This document shows positions 16,925 through 29,543 of a stretch of DNA of 41,750 nt, in pieces. Source of the DNA: Lingula anatina (taxonomy: Eukaryota > Brachiopoda > Lingulata > Lingulida > Lingulidae); NCBI RefSeq assembly GCF_001039355.2, contig NW_019775898.1, forward strand, positions 125,563 through 167,312, read 5' to 3'. How positions within the stretch are numbered: position 1 is the stretch's first letter; each line of letters opens with the position of its first letter. A model generated the notes under the pieces. That model searched no databases. It was not told where the DNA came from and saw only the letters and a list, made by a program, of their open reading frames with translations. The translations under genes and the position numbers were made by a program.

Positions 16925-17879
16925 GTTACCACGCTTTTATAACCTTAAACTACAGCATGCGGGCTGTCACATTCGTCTTCTTCAAAATTTTCCCGAAAAA
17001 AAGTCTACAAAAAACCTCAAATGTTCGATGGAAAACGGTGGCGCTGCGTTCCTAATCGTTTTATCGTCTGCTCCGTGCGGAAAAGGATTGCCATTTAACT
17101 GTGGGAGGACATATCTGAATAAGATGTCCTGTTGATTATTGCCGACTGTCGCTCGCTTATACAGAGTTTTATGGAGAAACATTTAAATGTAAATATCTAA
17201 CTTTAATAGAGGGACAGAAATGCAATAAAAGCACCAGATACGGCTTTTCCAACAGTTACTGGAGCCGACTGGATCAGGCGTGTACCACAGTGGTCACAGG
17301 TCTCGAGGGTTGCCATGGAGATGAGGGACAATGTCACCCACGAAATCACTCTGTCCCAAAGACAGGTCATTGCTTCGGTCCCAAACTGAGCCCATGTAAA
17401 GGAAGAACATATCTCATGGGATTGCTGTTATTTGTCAATTAATAAAAGTCTACGATAAACCGGCCTACTCGCTTCACCAGGAAGCTTCCTGCAGACGTAA
17501 ATCTTTGGCAGTTTGGAGGTAAAACCAATTCAAAATTTAAAAATTGCAAACCTCTGTTCAAACTCCAAAGCTGGAGTTATTTGGAGGAGTTTTTAAACAA
17601 GTTTGTATGAACTCTACTTCCCAAGGAGGCATGAAGACGTTCTTCTGCTACTTTAGTCAATAAAGTGAAAGAGAAGAAGACAGAATGTCAGTAGCAAGCC
17701 TTTCATGACAGTTAAATATATTGGGAAAACCGACCTTTGACGCGATACTCGGGGTGTGGGATAGAAGTGCATTTAAACTTTTCCTAGAGGCAAAGATTGG
17801 CCTTTTACTACCGATAGAGGTCTACCGCACTGCCCCAATAGTTTACAGTGAATGTGAGCGGTCAATCCAGGCCACTCTG

Positions 17880-17919
<40 letters not shown>

Positions 17920-18089
17920 GAAACAGACAAGGAGATGGAACAGGTAGACCAATGGCTAAACAAATATAAAAGTGGGGCACACAATCGAGTGGAAGGGTGG
18001 ATGGATAAACTCAAATGGAAGGAAGAATGTAGACAACATGCAGGAAAAGGGAGGGAGGATAGAATGTCGCTGCACACCTTGATTTATAA
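16925..18089. other. Non-coding stretch with one GC-richer island
   Basis: No recognised gene. A GC-richer segment at about 17203-17410 has two overlapping open frames on the minus strand, discussed as a finding. A (GA)n tract lies at 17883-17915. Confidence 0.45.
17883..17915 (+). repeat. (GA)n microsatellite
   Basis: Pure AG dinucleotide repeat of about 16 units. Confidence 0.95.
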
Positions 18090-18221
18090 TTAAACCACGG
18101 CTAGCGCGTAGAACAAAAGACTCGGCCGTGCTGTATGCGACATACAAGCACGTCATGTACGAGTGCGTTCCACGGTCTGTTGCTCTACTAGTGTAGTAGC
18201 CAATCAGAGGCCGTGGTTTAA
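18090..18221 (+). mobile_element. Short inverted-repeat element with TTAAACCACGGC ends
   Basis: TTAAACCACGGC at 18090-18101 is matched by GCCGTGGTTTAA ending at 18221. The TTAA at each tip could be part of the repeat or a target site. It has no coding capacity and abuts the hairpin that begins at 18225. Confidence 0.65.
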
Positions 18222-18224
18222 GCC

Positions 18225-18340
18225 AGATACAACACTCGTCGCCGAGCTGTACGTGAAAATCACTCGTGTATTGTCTCGCCTGCGGCTCGCCAATACACTC
18301 GTAATATTTCACGTACAGCTCGGCGACTCGTATTGTATCT
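18225..18340 (+). repeat. Near-perfect 116-bp hairpin (foldback element)
   Basis: Two arms of about 49 bp around the loop TCTCGCCTGCGGCTCGC. The left arm carries GTCGCCGAGCTGTACGTG, and the right arm its complement CACGTACAGCTCGGCGAC. The tips are AGATAC and GTATCT. It lies 3 bp after the preceding inverted-repeat element, so the two may be one nested insertion. Confidence 0.85.
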
Positions 18341-19661
18341 ATCACATAAATCGCTGACATATGCGTGGCCACCAAATTATATCGCAGACATCTTTGAAGG
18401 AAAATAATGGATATGATTATGTGGGGGAATAATTATCGAGGATAACTTCAACATAATAAATAATTTTTGCATCTGGGTATATTAGTTGTATTGTGTCAGT
18501 TTTTATCCCCAAGTCACGTGACTCACTCTCACACACCTCCGTGTAACAAGCAGTCTTCTCATAGAAAACACACACACAGTAACGGGGTTTGTTTATGGCG
18601 ATTAGATGTTACACTGAGAAACTCAAACGTTCCCGTTTCCACGAGTTAATCACCGCTGCCCTCATGCTCCCCGCCATCCATCATGCCGGCCTCCCCACAC
18701 CTCGACAGCTCCACTCCTAGCTACCGTACAGAACACACTACATATACATAGAGATCATAATGGGATCTTCGCCCAGGGAAACGGTTTAAAAATACAAATT
18801 GTTTGCCTCAAGACCAGTGTAATTTAAATTTTTTTCTACTTTTCAGTTTATCTGTATTAGGTGTGTAGTTTATTTGGAAGCGGTGTCCACGCGACTTATA
18901 AATGTACACGCAATGTTTCTATTTTTATTCGTCAGTTTTAAGTTTAAAAAATAATTAACGACGAAGTCACAAAGCACGATGCTCGGATTTCTACTACCAC
19001 ATATTGCTAAATGTCTGATATGTAAAGTTCTGTTTGTATATAAGTGTGATGTGTTTGTGTGCCGTGTATTTTGATGTCACTTGACTTACCACGAAAAAGA
19101 AGCATACGTTAAGTTCACATCAAATTTAGCACCGGGGATAAAACGGTAAGTGTTCCACTCGACGCCTTTTGATCTAGGACAACGCTATTATGCGTCAAAC
19201 GCACCGGTGGAGGTGAAAAGCAGAAGTAGATTATTTTATCGCTTAGAATGTAGCGTCAGTGTTTTATTTGACGTGAACCCAGCAGTGAACTCCTGGGACA
19301 ACATAAACGCCTTCACTTTACTCTCATTTTCCCTAAGTAAGATACACAAGTTAGATAATGTTTTTTTTTTTTGAAATAACAATTATTATACAATGCTTGA
19401 GATTTCCAACATGTGGGATTTAAATGCTCATTTAGAAATGGAAGGACGCAGAATTAAAATAAACCATGATAAGTAACTTGTCTACTAGGTGATAATAATT
19501 TTTCCCTTGATTGTATGCTGACTAGCCTAGACATATAGTATCACACTTACTACTCTCGCCAGTGCTGGCTGTCCCCAAAGGAAAGACGTACGTTTGGAAT
19601 TCAGCAAGCTGGGGGAGGGGCTGCCAATGGATTGTCTGGCTCAATAAGGTCGTCTCGACAC
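18341..19661. other. Non-coding stretch, nothing recognised
   Basis: AT-rich DNA without recognised exon, repeat ends or RNA gene. The open frames are short. Confidence 0.45.
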
Positions 19662-19770
19662 TCCGAAGGTTCGTTGGTCCGAAAAATGGCAACATTTGCA
19701 TCGTTTTTTAATCAAGTGTTAATTGGACCAAAGGTTCTATAGTGAACATTCGGACCCCTGACCCTTCGGA
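19662..19770 (+). mobile_element. Short MITE with TCCGAAGG ends
   Basis: The left end TCCGAAGGTTCG followed by GGTCCGAA is matched by the inverted right end TTCGGACC followed by CCCTTCGGA. At 109 bp it is non-coding. TCCGAAGGTTCG-type elements are, to my knowledge, widespread in marine invertebrate DNA. Confidence 0.65.
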
Positions 19771-20017
19771 TTATTGCTACAGCCCCGGCTCAACCCCTTC
19801 CCTCCCCCTCCCCCCCCCCCCCAATCAGCTGCCTTGGGGGCTTCCCCTCTCTCCATTAACCTCCGAGGTTACTCAGTAAGTCTTTTACGCGCCCGTTTCT
19901 ATCCATGAGGCAATAGAAACAGATTCAGGTCGCACTATGCTGGTCTTAAGATAGTGATGTACACGTTATAAGAATACTGTAGCTTTTTTCGAGCAAGTGA
20001 TAATTTAATATTCAAGC

Positions 20018-20085
<68 letters not shown>

Positions 20086-21165
20086 ATTATTTTCGTCACC
20101 TGTAGCTCCAAATATAAATAACAGTCCTTTTTTGAGAAATAATAACAGAAAAGTCAGAAAATTATAGAAGATAAAACTACTCAGCCCCATAAGAATTGAT
20201 TTAAAATACGCTTTTACGTTTTTATCTTTTTCGTTTTTTAAAAATTTTTTGGGTTGCATCTTGCCTTGATAAACATGTACATGTAGATCTTCCGCCTGTA
20301 ATAGCCAAGAAAAGTTCATTTTTAAATATTCCTCTGCACAACTGTGTGCATTTCTTGGTCTCCTTTTTATAATTAGACAAACTTTGAGCTCTGTCAAGTA
20401 TATATCTTAATTAAACAAGCGACGCTCGTCTACTTGTTCGCCTTCAGCCCGACTCCTACAGTGTACCACCATACACGTTCCTTGCTTATTGTTGGGTCCA
20501 GTGGTGTAGAGTCTATTATGAAAACCGACAGTATTTTAATATTAAATATTTTTAATATTTAAAAAATTCTATTGACTGGTGCATGAAAAACATGGCGATT
20601 GCACCCTCCCAACACATAACCCCGGCAGAACTGCTGAGACGCAAACTGACGGGAAAATGAAAATATCTAAAATTATTGAAAAATTGTCCCTTCTTTTCCC
20701 ACGGAATTATATAACTTTTGGATATAGCTCCATCTTTCGGTGTATCCTCAGTTCGACAATTCTACCTGATCCTTAGTGTCAACAGTTTGTCTCACCTAAC
20801 ACATTTCTGACAATCTTTTAGGCACGCGTCACAATCATGTTGAGACAGTACAACTGTCCAAATGTACCTGACTCGGACGAAGTCAGACAGAAGCGAGCAC
20901 TGTTCAAGTTTAGAAAGCTTTGCTTTGTGAAAAGTGGTCACTAATTGTGGAAAGACAAGAACGTGCGTGAATACCGTAGAATAAATTCGGATGATTGGAA
21001 TTTCGAATTTCGTATTTAAGACATGTTTGTGTAGAGCAAATAAACAAGTTTTTTTAGAAATGATAACAAAAGAAACACTGTGCCTAGAATATAGCAGATA
21101 TAACAAAATAGGACCGAGCCATGGGGTAATATACAGAGATATCTTCCCCCAGCAAACATATTATA
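19771..21165. other. Non-coding stretch with poly-C and (GA)n tracts
   Basis: Contains a C-rich run near 19800-19822 and the (GA)n tract at 20022-20081. The minus open frame running into the (GA)n tract ends in a Ser-Leu repeat and is not a convincing gene. Confidence 0.45.
20022..20081 (+). repeat. (GA)n microsatellite
   Basis: About 60 bp of AG dinucleotides with one GGG interruption near 20049. Confidence 0.95.
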
Positions 21166-22411
21166 GGGGAGACCGGGGCTAGTTGGACCCCGGGGTAAGC
21201 TGGCCCCCCGTCAATTTATGAAAAAGTAACTACGAGGTAAAAAAATTGGCCACATACTCTTGCAGAGTGACCGTAGCCTACAGTGCTAAGGAAGTGTCGG
21301 ACGTTAAAAAGTTTTACTTAAGCGGTGAGTCGAAATAAACGATTTTTGCACCTAAAAGTAATTTTGTTTAAGATATTTAAAAATCTATTTTCATAGGCTT
21401 TTGATCGAATATAAGATATGTATAGGGCATCAAACTGAAGCTCATTGTTTCAAGTTTCACATAGATGTATCATCGTTGCTCATTCTAGCACCATAAATGG
21501 CTACCATCCTTTAAAATAAATAATGTGCACCCGGGGCTAGTTGACCCCCTTGACTCGGGGCAAGTTGGACCCTCATATTACCCACAAACCTTTGCGCGCA
21601 ACGCTGTTTGAAATAAACAAGTTGGTGAAATTGACAAAGCTTGCCGGTGTCTATTACCGTCTGATTGATTTTTAAAATTTTCTCTCTGGTGTCTTTTTGA
21701 AAATTTATATTAGAAATATTCTGTTAATTGTAAGTATTAAAAAGCAAATCTATTGGACTTTCCGTAGAAAAACATTTATTTTGCCTTAATTCATTGTAAG
21801 GGGATTCCCTTTGTATTTATAGTGTTATATGAGGCCCCAAGGGGATTTTCCACCCCTCCCTAGCTAGAGACCATTATTGAAACAAACTCAATGGTTTACA
21901 ACTAAATTCTTTACTTTCTTTTAAAAAGAAAATTTATTATTCGTTTTCATTCATTAAAAACCTTCTTTATACCATTATCTATTTATTCTTAAGTAAAACA
22001 AAATACATTTTATTGATAGATATTTTGGTTCTTGCAACACATATCCCCCCCCCCCCAACGTGACGTATGGAAACCTCAATAAATCTGCCTCATTTGAACT
22101 GTTTATTCATCAAAGACTCTCAAAAATCAATTAAATAAATTAAAAATTTATAAAAATGTATTTCAAGGCGTTTACATGGGATATATACTTCATTTTCGTA
22201 TAGGGGGGCCAACTTGCCCCGACCCTGGGGCCAACTGCGTTTTTTGTCAAATTGTGAGCTACCTGGCATTATATTCGAAAAATAATGACGTTGCATACGT
22301 AGACTAGTTCATGGGGCTTACTTTGAAACCGGTTTTGTTACTCTAACCCACTCCTAGTTGGCTCTACAAGGCCAAAAGTGTCTAACTGGGCCAACTAGCC
22401 CCGGTCTCCCC
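21166..22411 (+). mobile_element. 1.25-kb non-autonomous transposon with GGGGAGACCGG ends
   Basis: The left end GGGGAGACCGGGGCTAGTT is matched exactly, inverted, by AACTAGCCCCGGTCTCCCC at 22393-22411. TA flanks both sides (21164-21165 and 22412-22413), fitting a TA target duplication. Related GGGGC-A-AGTTGG-CCC words recur near 21185-21210, 21530-21573 and 22202-22239, in both orientations near the matching ends, and could be transposase binding sites. The interior is AT-rich and has no transposase frame. Confidence 0.85.
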
Positions 22412-22438
22412 TACCCCGGGGCCAATTAAATTATATTA

Positions 22439-22579
22439 TTCTATAATGTAACATAGTTATTGTATGTGGAATTATATGATATCCATTGAAAAATGGTATA
22501 TGCGTAACTGTTTTTAAATGTTACATGGATGTATTGACGGAATTAATTATAACTGTTTATTAACAGTTACATTATAGAA
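22439..22579 (+). mobile_element. Short inverted-repeat element (TTCTATAATGTAAC ends)
   Basis: TTCTATAATGTAAC at 22439 is matched by GTTACATTATAGAA ending at 22579. About 141 bp, AT-rich and non-coding. It begins 26 bp after the end of the 1.25-kb transposon. Confidence 0.65.
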
Positions 22580-22763
22580 CTGAGGACTAGGCCTGCCCAT
22601 TATATAATCCCAGCAGCTGAGTCGCATCCTGACAGTAAATAATTTTTTTTAAACCTGTGAGTCATAAAAGCACGTCCGCAGGTAACTGTCTCTCTCGTAT
22701 TCATTGTACAGTTCTACTTGATGTTCAGTAGGAATGCTCTGATTGACGTGTGTTTACGTTACC

Positions 22764-22800
22764 GTCAATCTAGCTGTCAAATTTGACAGCTTTGATTGAC
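22764..22800 (+). repeat. Hairpin GTCAATC...GATTGAC
   Basis: GTCAATC, then AGCTGTCAAATTTGACAGCT, then GATTGAC forms an almost complete 37-bp palindrome. A nearby TTTGATGGA...TCCATCAAAG pair at about 22829-22876 makes a second, looser one. Confidence 0.7.
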
Positions 22801-23222
22801 ACCTTTCAATCACAGGAGATAAAAGTTCCTTTGATGGATGACGGTGATTCTCAGCACTTGACAGCTTCCATCAAAGTACGTAAGACTAAACTGTGAGGTA
22901 TTGGGAACGTCAAAGAAATAAGAAATAATAATCTGGCCATTACATGATTATAAAATTACAAGACAATCTGATAAGCTTTTAAGCATTTAATTAACACAGA
23001 GACAATTATATTTTGCTCCAGACAGCGCTATATCACGGTTTGCACTGTTCGCGATTGTACTCATTTTAAACTATTATACTTAGGTCTCTATATACATGTT
23101 TATTGCGGCAACCCAGAAAGCTAATAAAAATATTTATTCCCTCTTACAAAGCTCTTCTCTGTTTCTTTCCAAAACCAGTCTTTTTCCTTTCCCCACCCTT
23201 TACTCTAACACCCCATTTCCAT

Positions 23223-23424
23223 AGATTTTTAGATCGATCTATCCCTGTGGGGAGTCTCACTAGATTACTGTCAGCTTGGCCGGCTTAAGCGTCTGTCCCG
23301 CCTACTAAAAGCTGTAAGGGGGTAATTAACTATGGTGCCCGCTCGGCTGACTGCAATTTAGCGTGAACCCCCAGGGAGTTAGGTCGATCTAAATCTTAAT
23401 CTTTAGATCGATCTAAATCTCTGG
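23223..23424 (+). repeat. Inverted repeats around AGATCGATCT
   Basis: AGATTTTTAGATCGATCTAT followed by CCCTGTGGGG near 23223-23252 is the loose inverted match of CCCCAGGGAG...TAGGTCGATCTAAATCT at 23368-23396. A third copy, AGATCGATCTAAATCT, is at 23405-23420. Possibly a degraded MITE. Confidence 0.5.
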
Positions 23425-24283
23425 GAAAGCACCCTAATTATTATCATAGTAAACCTCTCCTACCTTTTAATCACTATGTTGAATATGAAAAAAGATTACA
23501 TGGCATCATAAGGTGCTTCACTCTATCTCGTCCGTTTGCATAGCTCCCTCACAAATAGGTAGTATTTCAACTGATGAGCTGCGATTTTATAAATATTTTT
23601 TATGGAAGCAATATGCATGCGATGACCTCGTCTCTTCCGTTATGCGCATGTAAGTGTCAAACTGTGGTTGAGAAGAAGAAGTTGCTTTCGTGATCACCCA
23701 AACAACGTTTCCTTTTACTTCCAGGAATTGATTCAGCATGTGACCAACACCCTGTCACGTGAACCGCCGGATATGACGACATCGACCACCTGACCCGTGC
23801 GTGTAAATAAAGCGTATAAATATTTATTTATTCTATTTTCATTGGTTGCCTTTCGTTTTGTGGGCCAGCACTTATGTCTTAATGCTACATTAAAATGAAA
23901 GAAAACGAGACAAATAAGATTTCTTGCCTTCAACTATCTGTGGAAATTGTTCATATGATACATACGTTACCAATATATACATGACTAAATAATATGAAGG
24001 TGTTGTTTTCTGATTCCATTGATTGTTTTCTGTTGTCACGACTTTGTGAGTGGGTGTGACATTGTAAATGTTCGCACTACGTTTTACGGCGCTCATTTCT
24101 TATTTGTTACGTAAATATAATACATATACGTTACCAAATAACGTGAAGGTATTGTTTTCTGATTTCATTGTTTGTTCTCTGTTGTCGTGACTCTGTAGTT
24201 GCGAGCGACATTGTATATTTGCGCACGCTTGTTTTTACGTCGTTTATTCTTCTTTGTTACGTTAAAATGATACATACGTTACC

Positions 24284-25214
24284 ATGAAGCGTGTAAATAT
24301 TTATTCTATTTTTATTGGTTTTCTTTCGCTTTGTGGGCCAACACTTATGTCTTTTATTTGTGTTTCATTAAAATAGTGTTTTCGCACCAAAGGAAAGACA
24401 ACCAATGAACATAGATTAAAAAATATTTACACGTTTTATGGTAACGTATGTATCATTTTAACGCAACAAAGAAAAATGAGCGACGTAATATACAACGTCA
24501 CACGCAGCAACAAAGTCGCGACAACAGAGAACAAACAATGAAAACAGAAAACAAAACCTTCACATTATTTGGTAACGTATATATATCGGTGACGTATGTA
24601 TCATATAAACAATTTATACAAACATTTCAAGACAAGTAATCTTCTCTTGTCCTGCTTTTCCTTCTTTGTGTCATGTAGTATGCCGTAAGAATAAGGCGTT
24701 TCCTCACAAAACGGACAACAAACAATACAAAATAAAAGTATTTATATTCTTATTCGTTTCACTTTATCGTATATAAATCATTTATTGTCTAATAACTCGC
24801 AACGAAAACACCCAAACACAGCATCAAATTCAAATCATTCTATTTCGTTAACCATTGCTATGAGCTGTTGCATGCCTGTCTGCGTCACAGAATGCGTACA
24901 TACCACGCATTTACTGTACTTCACCCACTCTCAAACTATAACCCTCTACCAACTTCTCATATCCAATACTTCTGCTATTTTGTTGAACACATTCAAATTT
25001 TAACCACATTTTATCATCATCATTCAGTGCCCTGCTGTTCAGCGTTGGCGATCATGTCTCTCCACACATCTAGGTCTCCACCTTTTATACAATTCAGTAA
25101 ACCCTTTTAATGGTTGCATTCTTATCTGTATTACCGAATGCGGTAATATTTGCGCACGCTTGTTTTTACGTCGTTTATTCTTCTTTGTTACGTTAAAATG
25201 ATACATACGTTACC
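24284..25214 (+). repeat. Array unit 1 (931 bp, short form)
   Basis: Has right arm and body but lacks the C/T-rich block and the outer part of the left arm. The shortening is at GAATGCGGTAATATTTGCGC near 25138. It is nearly identical to the same part of unit 2, with only a few differences seen by eye (for example near 24308 and 24737). Confidence 0.9.
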
Positions 25215-26811
25215 ATGAAGCGTGTAAATATTTATTCTATTTTCATTGGTTTTCTTTCGCTTTGTGGGCCAACACTTATGTCTTTTATTTGTGTTTCATT
25301 AAAATAGTGTTTTCGCACCAAAGGAAAGACAACCAATGAACATAGATTAAAAAATATTTACACGTTTTATGGTAACGTATGTATCATTTTAACGCAACAA
25401 AGAAAAATGAGCGACGTAATATACAACGTCACACGCAGCAACAAAGTCGCGACAACAGAGAACAAACAATGAAAACAGAAAACAAAACCTTCACATTATT
25501 TGGTAACGTATATATATCGGTGACGTATGTATCATATAAACAATTTATACAAACATTTCAAGACAAGTAATCTTCTCTTGTCCTGCTTTTCCTTCTTTGT
25601 GTCATGTAGTATGCCGTAAGAATAAGGCGTTTCCTCACAAAACGGACAACAAACAATACAAAATAAAAGTATTGATATTCTTATTCGTTTCACTTTATCG
25701 TATATAAATCATTTATTGTCTAATAACTCGCAACGAAAACACCCAAACACAGCATCAAATTCAAATCATTCTATTTCGTTAACCATTGCTATGAGCTGTT
25801 GCATGCCTGTCTGCGTCACAGAATGCGTACATACCACGCATTTACTGTACTTCACCCACTCTCAAACTATAACCCTCTACCAACTTCTCATATCCAATAC
25901 TTCTGCTATTTTGTTGAACACATTCAAATTTTAACCACATTTTATCATCATCATTCAGTGCCCTGCTGTTCAGCGTTGGCGATCATGTCTCTCCACACAT
26001 CTAGGTCTCCACCTTTTATACAATTCAGTAAACCCTTTTAATGGTTGCATTCTTATCAATATTACCGAATGCGTACATACCACGAATGAACTGTACATCA
26101 GAAACTATCACCTTCTCAGTCTTATCACTACTACCACTTCTTTGTTACCTACACCCTGCTTTCACCTTTTACACTGTTTAAACAACACTCATGAATACTA
26201 CAAAACGTATACCCTTTTTCAATACATCAACTTATAGCAACTGGCTCCTCTTATACCTTCTCTTATAGACATTACTTCTCTGACCTGCTTATAATCTCTT
26301 GGTAGGCCATCGATACTATTTAAAATATTCTTTAATCACACATTTGCAATTTACTTCACCAGTCCGACGCAGACGGCTGAAACAGTCTCGAATGAAAACT
26401 AGTATACCTTTTATACTAATGCACAATACTCAATCTGCGCATCTCAAATTCCCCGCCATGTGAATTCATTTCCTCACCTGACTCGCTTCTCTAACACATT
26501 TACGTTGACTCGTTAAACGACAATAAATTTAATATGAAGGTGTTGTTTTTTGATTCCATTGATTGTTTTCTGTTGTCACGACTTTGTGAGTGGCTGTGAC
26601 TTTGTGTATGTGCGCACTACGTTTTACGGCCCTCATTTCTTATTTGTTACGTAAATATGATACAAATAACGTGACGGTATTGTTTTCTGATTCAATTGTT
26701 TGTCCTCTGTTGTCGTGACTCTGTGGTTGCGTGCGACGTTGTATATGTGCGCACGCTTGTTTGTACGTCGCTTATTCTTCTTTGTTACGTTAAAATGATA
26801 CATACGTTACC
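25215..26811 (+). repeat. Array unit 2 (1597 bp, full form)
   Basis: Its first 870 bp match unit 1 almost base for base, then it continues into the C/T-rich block (26040-26533) and a left arm that has lost about 15 bp around GATACAAATAACG. Confidence 0.9.
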
Positions 26812-28611
26812 ATGAAGCGTGTAAATATTTATTCTATTTTCATTGGTTTTCTTTCGCTTTGTGGGCCAACACCTACGTATTTTATTTGTAATTCATTAAA
26901 ATGGTTTTGGCGCACAAAAGCAAAAACAACCAATGAAAATAGATTAAAAAATATTTACACGCACTATGGTAACGTATGTATCATTTTAACGTAACAAAAA
27001 AAAAATGACCGACGTAATATACAGCGTCACACGCAGCAACAAAGTCGCGACAACAGAGAACAAACAATGAAAACAGAAAACAAAACCTTCACATTATTTG
27101 GTAGTGTATATATCGGTGACGTATGTATCATATAAACAATTTCAACAAGCGGTTTCAAGACAAGTAATCTTCACTTGCCCTGCTTTTCCTTCTTAGTGTC
27201 ATGTAGTATGCCGTAAGAATAAGGCGTTTGCTCACAAAACGGACAACAAACAATACAAAATAAAAGTATTGATATTCTTATTCGTTTCACTTAATCGTAT
27301 ATAAATCATTTATTGTCTAATAACTCGCAACGAAAACACCCAAACACCGCATCAAATCCAAATCATTTTATTTCGTTAACCATTGCTATCAGGTGTTGCA
27401 TGCCTGTCTGCGTCACAGAATGCGTACATACCACGCATTTACTGTACTTCACCCACTCTCAAACTATAACCCTCTACCAACTTCTCATATCCAATACTTC
27501 TGCTATTTTGTTGAACACATTCAAATTTTAACCACATTTTATCATCATCTTTCAGTGCCCTGCTGTTCAGCGTTGGCGATCATGTCTCTCCACACATCTA
27601 GGTCTCCACCTTTTATACAATTCAGTAAACCCTTTTAATGGTTGCATTCTTATCTGTATTACCGAATGCGTACATACCACGAATGAACTGTACATCAGAA
27701 ACTATCACCTTCTCAGTCTTATCACTACTACCACCACTTCTTTGTTACCTACACCCTGCTTTCATCTTTTACACTGTTTAAACAACACTCATGAATACTA
27801 CAAAACGTATACCCTTTTTCAATACATCAACTTATAGCAACTGGCTCCTCTTATACCTTCTCTTATAGACATTACTTCTCTGACCTGCTTATAATCTCTT
27901 AGTATGCCATCGATACTATTTAAAATATTCTTTAATCACACATTTGCAATTTACTTCACCAGTCCGACGCAGACGGCTGAAACAGTCTCGAATGAAAACT
28001 ACTCGTCTCACTATACCTTTTATACTAATGCACAATACTCAATCTGCGCATCTCAGATTCCCCGCCCTGTGAATTCATTTCCTCACCTGACTCGCTTCTC
28101 TTACACATATACGTTGACTCCTTAAACGACAATAAATTCATTTAAACGCCACATGGTAACTAGTTTTTAATGGGTTGTCTTTCGTTTCGTGCGCCAACAC
28201 TTGTCTTAATGCTACATTAAAATGAAAGAAAAGGAGACAAATAAGATTTCTTGCACTCAACTATCTGTGAAAATTGTTTATTTGATTCATACGTTACCGA
28301 TATGTACGTGACCAAATAATATGAAGGTGTTGTTTTCTGATTCCATTGTTTGTTTTCTGTTGTCACGACTTTTGTGAGTGGCTGTGCCTTTGTATATGTC
28401 CGCACTACGTTTTACGGCCCTCATTTCTTATTTGTTACGTAAATATGATACATATACGTTACTAAATATCGTGAAGGTATTGTTTTCTGATTCCATTGTT
28501 TGTTCTCTGTTGTCGTGACTCTGTGGTTGCGTGCGACGTTGTATATGTGCGCACGCTTGTTTTTACGTCGCTTATTCTTCTTTGTTACGTTAAAATGATA
28601 CATACGTTACC
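26812..28611 (+). repeat. Array unit 3 (1800 bp, long form)
   Basis: A full unit with about 200 extra bp at 28134-28335. The extra segment resembles the array's left edge (23850-23990) and the segment at 37860-38030, with AACTATCTGTGAAAATTGTT as shared landmark. Confidence 0.88.
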
Positions 28612-29543
28612 ATGAAGCGTGTAAATATTTATTCTATTTTCATTGGTTTTCTTTCGCTTTGTGGGCCAACACCTTTGTATTTTATTTGTGTTTCATTAAA
28701 ATGGTGTTGGAGCACAAAAGGAAGGACAACCAATGAAAATAGATTAAAAAATATTTACACGCTTTATGGTAACGTATGTATCATTTTAACGTAACAAAGA
28801 AAAATGAGCGACGTAATATACAGCGTCACACGCAGCAACAAAGTCGCGACAACAGAGAACAAACAGTGAAAACAGAAAACAAAACCTTCACATTATTTGG
28901 TAACGTATATATATCGGTGACGTATGTATCATATAAACAATTTCAACAAACGGTTTCAAGACAAGTAATCTTCACTTGCCCTGCTTTTCCTTCTTAGTGT
29001 CATGTAGTATGCCGTAAGAATAAGGCGTTTCCTCACAAAACGGACAACAAACAATACAAAATAAAAGTATTGATATTCTTATTCGTTTCACTTAATCGTA
29101 TATAAATCATTTATTGTCTAGTAACTCGCAACGAAAACACCCAAACACCGCATCAAATCCAAATCATTTTATTTCGTTAACCATTGCTATCAGGTGTTGC
29201 ATGCCTGTCTGCGTCACAGAGTGCGTACATACCACGCATTAACTGTACTTCACCCACTCTCAAACTATAACCCTCTACCAACTTCTCATATCCAATACTT
29301 CTGCTATTTTGTTGAACACATTCAAATTTTAACCACATTTTATCATCATCTTTCAGTGCCCTGCTGTTCAGCGTTGGCGATCATGTCTCTCCACACATCT
29401 AGGTCTCCACCTTTTATACAATTCAGTTAACCCTTTTAATGGTTGCATTCTTATCTGTATTACCGAATGCGGTAATATTTGCGCACGCTTGTTTTTACGT
29501 CGTTTATTCTTCTTTGTTACGTTAAAATGATACATACGTTACC
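28612..29543 (+). repeat. Array unit 4 (932 bp, short form)
   Basis: Carries the same shortening junction (GCGGTAATATTTGCGC near 29470) as unit 1, although its body variants are closer to unit 3. Confidence 0.9.
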
